A stretch of DNA of 64,000 nt from Chromohalobacter moromii (lineage in GTDB: Bacteria; Pseudomonadota; Gammaproteobacteria; Pseudomonadales; Halomonadaceae): contig NZ_JAHXDI010000001.1 of the NCBI RefSeq assembly GCF_023091865.1, positions 434,001-498,000 of the forward strand, read 5' to 3'. The notes below the pieces were generated by a model. That model saw nothing but the letters and a program-made list of their open reading frames with translations, did not search any database and was not told where the DNA came from. Shown in pieces: positions 57,453 through 64,000 of this stretch; within the stretch, counting starts at the first letter, position 1, and every line of letters begins with the position of its first letter. The position numbers and the translations under genes were made by a program.

Positions 57453-58464
57453 GCGTTGCTAGTGGCCAGCGTGGCGTCGCCTGCATGGTCGCGTCGTCGC
57501 GCTCACCGGCGAGCAAGCGTTGTGCCCCGACGTAGGCGATCATCGCGCCGTTATCGGTGCAGAAGCGTCCACGTGGATAGAACGCCTGCGCCTGGCGTTT
57601 AGCGGTGGCATGGTCGAGACGCTCGCGCAAGCGGTGATTGGCGCTGACGCCGCCGGCCACCACGAGACGCTTGAGCCCCGTGGCATCGAGGGCGCGACGA
57701 CATTTGATGACCAGCGTGTCGACGACGGCTTCCTCGAAGGCGCGCGCGATATCGGCTCGGTCCTGATCGCTGAGGGGGCCGGCTTCCTGAAGCTTTCGGG
57801 CGGTGGTCAGGGTATGTGTCTTGAGCCCGGAGAAGCTGAAGTCGAGTCCCGGGCGGTCGGTCATGGGGCGCGGGAAACGAAACCGGTTGGGGTCGCCGCG
57901 TTCGGCGAGCTTGGCCACCTGTGGGCCACCGGGATAGGGCAGGTCGAGCATCTTGGCGGCCTTATCGAAGGCTTCGCCTGCGGCATCGTCGACCGACTCG
58001 CCGAGCAAGCGATAGCGTCCGAGTCCGTGTACTTCGACGAGTTGGGTGTGCCCACCCGATACCAGCAGGGCCACGAAGGGAAAGTCGGGCGGCGTGTCCT
58101 CGAGCATCGGCGCCAGTAGATGTCCTTCCATGTGGTGCACGCCGAGTACCGGGATGTTCCAGGCACGCGCCAGGCCGTGCGCGGTCGAGGCACCCACCAT
58201 CAAGGCGCCGACAAGCCCGGGCCCGGCCGTGTAGGCGATGGCGTCGAGTTCAGCACCGTTAAGCGCGGCCTCGTCGAGCACCTGGCGAATCAGTGGCAGC
58301 AATTTGCGAGTATGATCGCGCGAAGCGAGCTCTGGCACCACGCCGCCGAAGTCGGCATGCATCGCCATTTGGCTATGCAGCGCATCGGCGATCAGGCCGC
58401 GCTCGGTATCGTAGATGGCGACGCCAGTTTCGTCGCAGGAGGTCTCGATGCCCAATACCCGCAT
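57433..58464 (-). CDS. tsaD: tRNA N6-adenosine threonylcarbamoyltransferase TsaD
   Basis: TsaD makes N6-threonylcarbamoyladenosine (t6A37) on ANN-decoding tRNAs with TsaB, TsaC and TsaE. The 343-residue product has [16 protein letters not shown] at the N-terminus, the metal-binding [24 protein letters not shown], and [13 protein letters not shown]. The length matches E. coli TsaD (337). It is divergent from rpsU, the conserved order in gammaproteobacteria. Confidence 0.97.
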   Translation of the reverse strand: MRVLGIETSCDETGVAIYDTERGLIADALHSQMAMHADFGGVVPELASRDHTRKLLPLIRQVLDEAALNGAELDAIAYTAGPGLVGALMVGASTAHGLARAWNIPVLGVHHMEGHLLAPMLEDTPPDFPFVALLVSGGHTQLVEVHGLGRYRLLGESVDDAAGEAFDKAAKMLDLPYPGGPQVAKLAERGDPNRFRFPRPMTDRPGLDFSFSGLKTHTLTTARKLQEAGPLSDQDRADIARAFEEAVVDTLVIKCRRALDATGLKRLVVAGGVSANHRLRERLDHATAKRQAQAFYPRGRFCTDNGAMIAYVGAQRLLAGERDDATMQATPRWPLATLTPPAV

Positions 58465-58561
58465 GTGTCGTCATTTCCCCGCTATCCCATGAAGCCCGCC
58501 ATTCTACGCCTTTCGCGGCGTGCGTGGCAGGGGCCGTCAGGTAAACGCTCGGGTAAAGGCT

Positions 58562-58590
58562 TTGCAAAGCAATCTTACGGCGACTAGAAT
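58562..58590 (+). promoter_or_regulatory. Sigma-70 promoter of rpsU-dnaG-rpoD
   Basis: TTGCAA (58562-58567), 17 bases, TAGAAT (58585-58590). It lies 118 bases before the rpsU ATG and is the best promoter match in the 244-base tsaD/rpsU spacer. Confidence 0.72.
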
Positions 58591-58708
58591 ACTGTGTTCT
58601 GCAAGACTGGGTCGTGCACTCGTCATGCCGTTGGCAATCGCTAAACATGGGCTGACTGGGTGTGCGTTCAATCCGAACTCATCTTTCCTAAAGGTAGGTG
58701 ATTGGTTA

Positions 58709-58924
58709 ATGCCTTCTGTAAAAGTACGTGATAACGAGCCGTTCGACGTCGCTCTGCGGCGTTTCAAACGTTCTTGCGAAAAAGGCGGCGTTCTCTCCGA
58801 AGTCCGTCGTCGTGAGACTTATGAAAAGCCCACCGCAGTGCGTAAGCGCAAGGCTGCTGCGGCGGTCAAGCGTCATGCCAAGAAGCTGCAGCGCGAGCGC
58901 AAGCGTTTCGAACGGCTGTATTGA
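58709..58924 (+). CDS. rpsU: 30S ribosomal protein bS21
   Basis: The small basic protein bS21 of the 30S subunit, near the anti-Shine-Dalgarno region. The 71-residue product begins [20 protein letters not shown] and continues [19 protein letters not shown], with a Lys/Arg-rich C-terminus, identical in plan to E. coli S21. ATG 58709 follows AAAGGTAGGTG. It is the first gene of the macromolecular synthesis operon, followed by an attenuating terminator before dnaG. Confidence 0.97.
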   Translation: MPSVKVRDNEPFDVALRRFKRSCEKGGVLSEVRRRETYEKPTAVRKRKAAAAVKRHAKKLQRERKRFERLY

Positions 58925-58966
58925 TCCGTACTAGAAGCGGCCTCGGTCGCTTCTAAGAGGGACGCC

Positions 58967-58998
58967 AAGCGGCTGCCATCAGGTGGCCGCTTGTTTTT
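58967..58998 (+). terminator. Intercistronic terminator between rpsU and dnaG
   Basis: AAGCGGC (58967-58973) pairs with GCCGCTT (58986-58992) and is followed by GTTTTT. A smaller hairpin (AGAAGCG/CGCTTCT, 58933-58954) comes first. In E. coli a partial terminator at this place lets rpsU outproduce dnaG; the same use is inferred here. Confidence 0.78.
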
Positions 58999-59076
58999 CT
59001 CACCCCGCTGTTTCCGCGCTGCCTGGCTCCGTGATTTCCGCGATACAGACAACGTTTCGTCGAGCGCTTCCCCGCC

Positions 59077-60921
59077 ATGGCTGGACAGATACCTCAACGC
59101 TTCATCGATGATTTGCTGGCTCGCACCGACGTGGTCGAGATCGTCGGCGAGCGCGTTCAGCTCAAGAAGGCCGGTCGCAACTACTCGGGCCTTTGTCCCT
59201 TCCATCAGGAAAAATCGCCATCGTTTACCGTCAGTGCCGAGAAGCAGTTCTATCACTGTTTCGGTTGCGGCGTGCACGGCAATGCGCTGCGCTTCTTGAT
59301 GGAGTTCGATCATCTGCGCTTTCCCGAGGCGATCGAGCAGTTGGCGTCGCGGTTGGGCCTGGACGTTCCGCGTGAAGGCGATGACGATCCACGTGCCCAA
59401 CAGCGCGAGCAGCGTCGAGAAGAAGCGGTCAACTTGCTCGAGTTGTCGGCGAGCTTCTTCCGAGAGCGCTTGGTGATGGCCGAGGGGAGTGACGCTCGTG
59501 ATTATCTCGAGCGGCGTGGGTTGTCCGAAGATATCGTGCGTGAGTTCGGGATCGGCTTCGCTCCAGACAAGTGGGAGGCGCTCAAACGCCATTTGGGTGA
59601 GCGTGGCATCAGCGATGCCGTACAGATCGAATACGGGCTGCTGGTGCATCGCGAAGACTCGGGGCGCAGCTATGATCGCTTTCGCAATCGGGTGATGTTT
59701 CCGATCCGCGATTGGAAAGGACGCACCATTGCCTTCGGTGGTCGCGTGCTCGGTGACGCCAAGCCCAAGTACCTTAACTCGCCCGAGACGCCGGTGTTCC
59801 ACAAGGGGCGTGAGCTATATGGCCTCTACGAAGCGCGTCAGGCCAACGCACGGCTGGAACGTATGCTGGTCGTCGAGGGTTACATGGATGTCGTGGCGTT
59901 GGCCCAGTTCGGGATTCGCAACGCCTGTGCCACCTTGGGGACCTCGCTTAGCGAAGATCATTTGCAGCGTTTGTTCCGCTTGGTGGGTGAGGTGGTGTTT
60001 TGTTTCGATGGCGACCAGGCCGGTCGGCAGGCGGCACGCCGCGCACTGGAGACGGTGCTGCCGTCGATGATCGACGGTCGCCAAGTGCGCTTTCTGTTTC
60101 TTCCCGAAGGCGAAGATCCGGACACCCTGATACGGCGAGAAGGCACCGAGGCCTTCGAGAATCGTGTGCTATGTGCCGCACCTCTTTCGGAGTTTCTCTT
60201 CGATCAGGCGGCCGAGGGGCGCGATCTCAAGCATATCGAAGAGCGTGAGCGTTTCGTTACCACGGTATTGCGCGCCTTGGAGCGTCTGCCTGAGGGCGTT
60301 TTGAAATCGCTGTTGCTGCGCGAACTATCGCAGCGCACGGGCGTCGAACAAGCGAACTTCCAGGCATTGCTGGCACGTGCCGATAAGGCGCATGGCGCCC
60401 AAGATTCTGGCTTCGTCGAGGTGCAGGAGGGAGCGCCTTCTGAGGCCGCGCCTCAGCGAGAGGGCGCATCGAATGAGCGTCGTGGCACTCTGAGCCTCGT
60501 CGGTCGTTTGCTGCATTTATTGGTGCATGAGCCTGGCTTGGTAGGGCGTTTGCCCGAGTCGCTCGACTGGTGCCCTGACGACGAGGGCGATGGCGCGCTG
60601 TGCCACGAAGTGGTGCGTTTGATCCGTGCGGGAGGCTACCGCAACGCCCAAGTCTTGCTGGCGCATTTTCATGGTACGCCCGAAGGTGAGCGACTAGCCT
60701 GGCTGGCGCGTCGGGAACTCTTGATGCCGCGCGACGCACGCGGCATCGAGGTGGAAGGCCTGGTCGAGGGGTTGCGTCAACGTCATTCGCAGCGTTCGCC
60801 GCAGGAAGAATATGACGCCTTGTTGGCCCGGATGCAGGCAGGCGAGTCTCTGTCTAGAGAGGAGCGTCAGCAGTTGAACGAGCTGCTGATGGAATTGAAG
60901 GGCGGTGCTCGTTCAGTATGA
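59077..60921 (+). CDS. dnaG: DNA primase
   Basis: DnaG synthesises RNA primers at the replication fork and binds DnaB. The 614-residue product has the N-terminal zinc-binding domain with CPFHQEKSPSF and HCFGCGVHGNA, then the TOPRIM catalytic core: LVVEGYMDVVALAQFG (Glu) and FDGDQAGRQAARRAL (Asp pair). The C-terminal helicase-binding domain is more variable. Length fits the family (about 580-660). It begins 152 bases after rpsU, and rpoD follows after 219 bases. Confidence 0.96.
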   Translation: MAGQIPQRFIDDLLARTDVVEIVGERVQLKKAGRNYSGLCPFHQEKSPSFTVSAEKQFYHCFGCGVHGNALRFLMEFDHLRFPEAIEQLASRLGLDVPREGDDDPRAQQREQRREEAVNLLELSASFFRERLVMAEGSDARDYLERRGLSEDIVREFGIGFAPDKWEALKRHLGERGISDAVQIEYGLLVHREDSGRSYDRFRNRVMFPIRDWKGRTIAFGGRVLGDAKPKYLNSPETPVFHKGRELYGLYEARQANARLERMLVVEGYMDVVALAQFGIRNACATLGTSLSEDHLQRLFRLVGEVVFCFDGDQAGRQAARRALETVLPSMIDGRQVRFLFLPEGEDPDTLIRREGTEAFENRVLCAAPLSEFLFDQAAEGRDLKHIEERERFVTTVLRALERLPEGVLKSLLLRELSQRTGVEQANFQALLARADKAHGAQDSGFVEVQEGAPSEAAPQREGASNERRGTLSLVGRLLHLLVHEPGLVGRLPESLDWCPDDEGDGALCHEVVRLIRAGGYRNAQVLLAHFHGTPEGERLAWLARRELLMPRDARGIEVEGLVEGLRQRHSQRSPQEEYDALLARMQAGESLSREERQQLNELLMELKGGARSV

Positions 60922-60952
60922 CGGTCGTGGGGAAGATGCCTGCCGCGACGGG

Positions 60953-60980
60953 TTGAATTGGCGCAAAACGTCGCCATTTA
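60953..60980 (+). promoter_or_regulatory. Candidate sigma-32 (heat-shock) promoter upstream of rpoD
   Basis: TTGAA (60953-60957), 14 bases, CGCCATTTA (60972-60980) matches the RpoH consensus (CTTGAA, 13-17 bases, CCCCATNT) at all but one base of the -10 element. E. coli rpoD also has a heat-shock promoter, there inside dnaG. A separate TATACT (61071-61076) may be a sigma-70 -10 element. Confidence 0.55.
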
Positions 60981-61140
60981 CTAGGCAATATCGAAAAGGG
61001 TAGCCGAACACACTAGCACACCTGGATGACAAGACAAATACGACACTGGCAGTAAAATGCCCTTAGCGGCTATACTGGCAGGCTTAGCAGCGTTTCGATC
61101 CGTTCGCTTCCAGGTGCTCCATTGTCGAGATAGGGTTTCT

Positions 61141-62985
61141 ATGGCTGGAAATACGCAGCAGTCACGTCTGAAGGAGTTGATCGCCCAAGGTAAGGAGCAA
61201 GGCTTCCTGACCTATGCGGAGGTCAATGACCACCTTCCCGAGGATATCGCCGATCCCGATCAGGTGGAAGACATCATCGCGATGATCAACGACATGGGTA
61301 TCAGCGTCGTCGAGGAAGCACCTGACGAAGATACCCTGATGATGTCCGATCAATCTACCGACGAGTCGGCGGCGGAAGAAGCCGTCGCTGCCTTGGCGGC
61401 GGTCGAGAGCGACGTCGGGCGTACCACCGACCCCGTGCGCATGTATATGCGCGAGATGGGTACGGTGGGCTTGTTGACGCGCGAAGGCGAGATCGAAATC
61501 GCCAAGCGCATCGAGGAAGGCACCCGCGAGGTAATGTCTTCGTTGGCTTATCTGCCGGGGGCCGTGGACTCCGTCCTCGAGGCCTATGACGCCACCCAGG
61601 ATGAAGAAGCGCCGGGACGGCTCTCCGATTTGTTCTCGGGCTTCATCGATCCCGATGAGGGGATCCCCGGTGTGGCCGAGGCGGACGTTCCCGAGCCCGA
61701 GCCCGAGCGTGATGCCGTGGACGGCGATGCTTCCGAAGATGATGACGATGCCGAGGAAGAAGAAACCGGCGGCGGTCCGGATCCCGAGGAAGCGAAGGCG
61801 CGTTTCGAACAGATTCGCGAACAGAACGAGCGTGCCAAGGCCGCGATCGACAAGCATGGTCTGGGGTCGTCGAACGCGGATCAAGAGCAAGCGCGTCTTG
61901 CTGAGCTATTCTCGCCGATCAAACTGGTGCCCAAGCATTTCGAACGTCTTGTGGGACAGGTACGCATCAGCATCGAGCAGATCCGTGGCCAAGAAAAGGC
62001 CATCATGCAGCTCTTCGTGAAGCAGGCGAAGGTGCCGCGTAAGACCTTCATCGGCTCCTTCCCCGGCGCCGAGTCCGATCTCGAATGGCTGGACCGTTTC
62101 AAGGCCAAGCATTCCAAGTACGCCGAGCGTATCGAGCCATTCCGTGCCGACATTCTGCGTGCCCAGCGCAAGATCGGCTTCGAGGAAGAAATGGTGTGCT
62201 TGCCGGTCACGAACATCAAAGAGGTCAATCGCCGGCTGTCGATTGGCGAGGCCAAGGCGCGTCGTGCCAAGAAGGAGATGGTCGAGGCCAACCTGCGCCT
62301 GGTGATCTCGATTGCCAAGAAGTATACCAATCGCGGGCTGCAATTCCTGGATCTCATTCAGGAAGGCAACATCGGGTTGATGAAAGCGGTAGATAAGTTC
62401 GAATATCGCCGTGGCTACAAGTTCTCGACGTATGCCACTTGGTGGATTCGCCAGGCGATCACGCGCTCCATCGCCGACCAGGCACGCACCATCCGTATTC
62501 CGGTGCACATGATCGAGACCATCAACAAGCTCAATCGCGTTTCACGCCAGATGTTGCAGGAAATGGGTCGCGAGCCGACGCCGGAAGAGCTTGGCGAACG
62601 CCTCGAGATGCCGGAAGACAAGGTTCGCAAGGTGCTCAAGATCGCCAAAGAGCCGATCTCCATGGAAACGCCGATCGGCGACGATGACGACTCGCACCTC
62701 GGTGATTTCATCGAGGATGGCACTATGCTGCTGCCGATCGACTTGGCCACTGGTGAGGGCTTGATCGAGGCGACTCGCAACGTGTTGGGTGGTTTGACAG
62801 CGCGCGAAGCCAAGGTGCTACGCATGCGCTTCGGGATCGACATGAATACCGACCACACGCTAGAAGAGGTCGGTAAGCAGTTCGATGTGACCCGTGAGCG
62901 CATTCGCCAAATCGAAGCCAAGGCGCTGCGCAAGCTGCGCCATCCGTCACGCTCCGAGCCGTTGCGCACTTTCCTCGACGAGTGA
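61141..62985 (+). CDS. rpoD: RNA polymerase sigma factor RpoD (sigma-70)
   Basis: The primary sigma factor. The 614-residue product has region 1.1 ([20 protein letters not shown]), region 1.2 ([21 protein letters not shown]), a long acidic non-conserved insert (about residues 165-225), region 2 ([20 protein letters not shown] and [12 protein letters not shown]), region 3, and region 4.2 helix-turn-helix ([19 protein letters not shown]). ATG 61141 ([10 protein letters not shown]) matches the family start rather than the upstream 61057. Length is that of E. coli RpoD (613). A terminator follows. Confidence 0.98.
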   Translation: MAGNTQQSRLKELIAQGKEQGFLTYAEVNDHLPEDIADPDQVEDIIAMINDMGISVVEEAPDEDTLMMSDQSTDESAAEEAVAALAAVESDVGRTTDPVRMYMREMGTVGLLTREGEIEIAKRIEEGTREVMSSLAYLPGAVDSVLEAYDATQDEEAPGRLSDLFSGFIDPDEGIPGVAEADVPEPEPERDAVDGDASEDDDDAEEEETGGGPDPEEAKARFEQIREQNERAKAAIDKHGLGSSNADQEQARLAELFSPIKLVPKHFERLVGQVRISIEQIRGQEKAIMQLFVKQAKVPRKTFIGSFPGAESDLEWLDRFKAKHSKYAERIEPFRADILRAQRKIGFEEEMVCLPVTNIKEVNRRLSIGEAKARRAKKEMVEANLRLVISIAKKYTNRGLQFLDLIQEGNIGLMKAVDKFEYRRGYKFSTYATWWIRQAITRSIADQARTIRIPVHMIETINKLNRVSRQMLQEMGREPTPEELGERLEMPEDKVRKVLKIAKEPISMETPIGDDDDSHLGDFIEDGTMLLPIDLATGEGLIEATRNVLGGLTAREAKVLRMRFGIDMNTDHTLEEVGKQFDVTRERIRQIEAKALRKLRHPSRSEPLRTFLDE

Positions 62986-63002
62986 AAGAAGTGAGAGCAA
63001 AA

Positions 63003-63031
63003 AACCCGCGAGTCAACTCGCGGGTTTTTTT
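63003..63031. terminator. Intrinsic terminator after rpoD
   Basis: ACCCGCGAG (63004-63012), loop TCAA, CTCGCGGGT (63017-63025), then seven T. An A-run on the other side lets it also serve the convergent gene. Confidence 0.92.
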
Positions 63032-63057
63032 ATGCACTAAGGATGATGGTGGCCGTT

Positions 63058-63702
63058 TCAGCCATGATGGTTGAAGCGTCGACGCACCAGTAGCACCAGT
63101 TCGATGCAAGCAAAGAAGAGCAGCATGTAACCGGCCAACTCGGTCACTTCCTCGGCTGCGTCTTTGATGACGCGCCGGTAATGATCGCCGAGCATGGCTT
63201 CCCAGAACGCGGAGCGGCCATAAAGGCGCGAGAAAACATACGTCGTGAGGAAGCCGGCGGCAAACATCCCGAAGCCAAGGCTGTTGGAGATCGACTTGAA
63301 CTCCTCGGCAAAGGCATGTCGATGGCGAATCACCACGTAAAGCGTCGGCAGTACGATCAGGGTCACGATCACTTGCCAGGCACCGTCGAAGACGTAGATG
63401 TCTAGCCAGGCGTCATTTTCCCTGACGAAGGACGCGAACAGGAACGCCCCCAGTAACAGGCTGACATGAGGAATGGCGTTGGGATGGCGGTATAAGTAGG
63501 CCATCAGCAACGAGCTGAGCAGCAACAATGCCGACTGCGTGAGTTCGGTCAGTGACGTCTCGGAAAACTGACCGACGCCCGATTGAGCGTCCAGCATCAC
63601 CAGCTGCATGATGCCGGCGACGATCAAGATATAGCAAAGTGCGCGAAGAAGGATCGCCTTGAAGCCGAAGGAGACTTCGGGAGGCTGGGGTGAATGCGTC
63701 AT
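63058..63702 (-). CDS. Hypothetical membrane protein, 214 residues
   Basis: I do not assign this to a family. It has about six transmembrane helices: for example AILLRALCYILIVAGIMQLV (about 15-37), LLLLSSLLMAYLY (about 60-75), VSLLLGAFLFASFV, WQVIVTLIVLPTLYVVI and the last LLFFACIELVLLV (about 195-207). Conserved-looking polar elements lie between them, FVRENDAWLDIYV and DAAEEVTELAGYM, where the acidic residues could bind a ligand or metal. It is alone, convergent with rpoD and divergent from the gene at the window end. Confidence 0.7.
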   Translation of the reverse strand: MTHSPQPPEVSFGFKAILLRALCYILIVAGIMQLVMLDAQSGVGQFSETSLTELTQSALLLLSSLLMAYLYRHPNAIPHVSLLLGAFLFASFVRENDAWLDIYVFDGAWQVIVTLIVLPTLYVVIRHRHAFAEEFKSISNSLGFGMFAAGFLTTYVFSRLYGRSAFWEAMLGDHYRRVIKDAAEEVTELAGYMLLFFACIELVLLVRRRFNHHG

Positions 63703-63879
63703 ACGGTGTCTCTGGCGTGCGTCGAAGCGACAGTGATTAGGGTTTCGATTAATGTTTAATATTAGCAGGGAAACGACTCTTAAGAAACACCGTTTCCGAT
63801 CTTCAAGGTAGCCCTTTACAGAACCTGGGGAGAATCTCAGACTAACGGTATTGTCCTACCATTGTCGGAGAGCGGTCGT

Positions 63880-64000
63880 ATGCAAGTAGAATTGCTGGAG
63901 ATTCGTCAGCACATGGCGCAGTTTCCGCCCTTCGAGCAGCTGTCTGACGACTTGCTCGATGAGCTTGCCGGTCAGGTCGAGGTTGGGTATTTTCAGGCCG
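63880..64000 (+). CDS. Probable cyclic-nucleotide-binding/CBS/DUF294 protein, N-terminus (cut by window end)
   Basis: Only the first 40 residues are in the window: MQVELLEIRQHMAQFPPFEQ followed by LSDDLLDELAGQVEVGYFQA. This opening, IRxHxAQxPPF then a short helix and a YF strand, is typical of proteins with a cNMP-binding domain, CBS pair and putative nucleotidyltransferase domain (DUF294). The rest lies downstream. GGAG precedes the ATG. The 177-base spacer before it is A/T-rich and probably holds its promoter. Confidence 0.5.
   Translation, partial: MQVELLEIRQHMAQFPPFEQLSDDLLDELAGQVEVGYFQA

Overview
This window is an ordinary, gene-dense stretch of chromosome from a GC-rich gammaproteobacterium. 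The lptD-surA-pdxA-rsmA-apaGH block, the rpsU-dnaG-rpoD operon, an E. coli-type cyoABCDE oxidase and a Pseudomonas-like edd/gap divergence (Entner-Doudoroff metabolism) together suggest a Halomonadaceae member (Chromohalobacter or Halomonas type). The family is inferred from gene content and protein style; no rRNA gene is present to confirm it. I see no tRNA, rRNA, CRISPR array, prophage or insertion sequence.

Layout. 1-7 kb: outer-membrane and housekeeping genes on the + strand (lptD 3' end, surA, pdxA, rsmA, apaG, apaH, glpE, cca), closed by a strong hairpin. 7-10.2 kb: gluconate module (permease, kinase, GntR repressor) with two matching palindromic operators. 10.3-12.7 kb: LysO-type lysine exporter, a DUF3108 protein and a DJ-1/PfpI protein. 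12.7-21.3 kb: a six-gene hexose operon on the - strand (edd, glk, mutarotase, aldo/keto reductase, pgi, fructokinase), divergent from gap; gluconate, glucose and fructose would all feed 6-phosphogluconate and the Entner-Doudoroff route. 21.4-31 kb: diguanylate cyclase, dienelactone hydrolase, pncB, KefB/C-type antiporter, fructosamine kinase and an alpha/beta hydrolase. 31-36 kb: TetR-controlled RND efflux pair without an outer-membrane partner. 36-40 kb: a large MscS channel, then a DnaJ-domain protein overlapping a small membrane protein. 40-45.4 kb: cytochrome bo3 ubiquinol oxidase operon behind a long leader. 45.4-52.9 kb: a YetF-like protein, thiC with a TPP riboswitch, a beta-hydroxyacid dehydrogenase-like protein, a sorbosone dehydrogenase-like protein, a lipid A acyltransferase, a VOC protein and a methyltransferase. 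53-55.7 kb: a small secreted protein beside an OmpR/EnvZ-class two-component system. 55.8-58.5 kb: folK, folB, plsY, tsaD. 58.5-63 kb: the macromolecular synthesis operon rpsU-dnaG-rpoD, with an internal terminator and a candidate heat-shock promoter. The end holds a hypothetical membrane protein and the first codons of a probable cyclic-nucleotide-binding/CBS protein.

The least explained items are the DnaJ protein paired with an apparent HPD-less J-like membrane protein (38.6-40.1 kb), the long cyoA leader with a 16-codon coupled ORF (40.1-40.6 kb), the secreted 95-residue protein at 53.1 kb, and the candidate sigma-32 promoter ahead of rpoD. None amounts to a clearly new system. Functions are assigned by reading protein motifs; no database search was possible.
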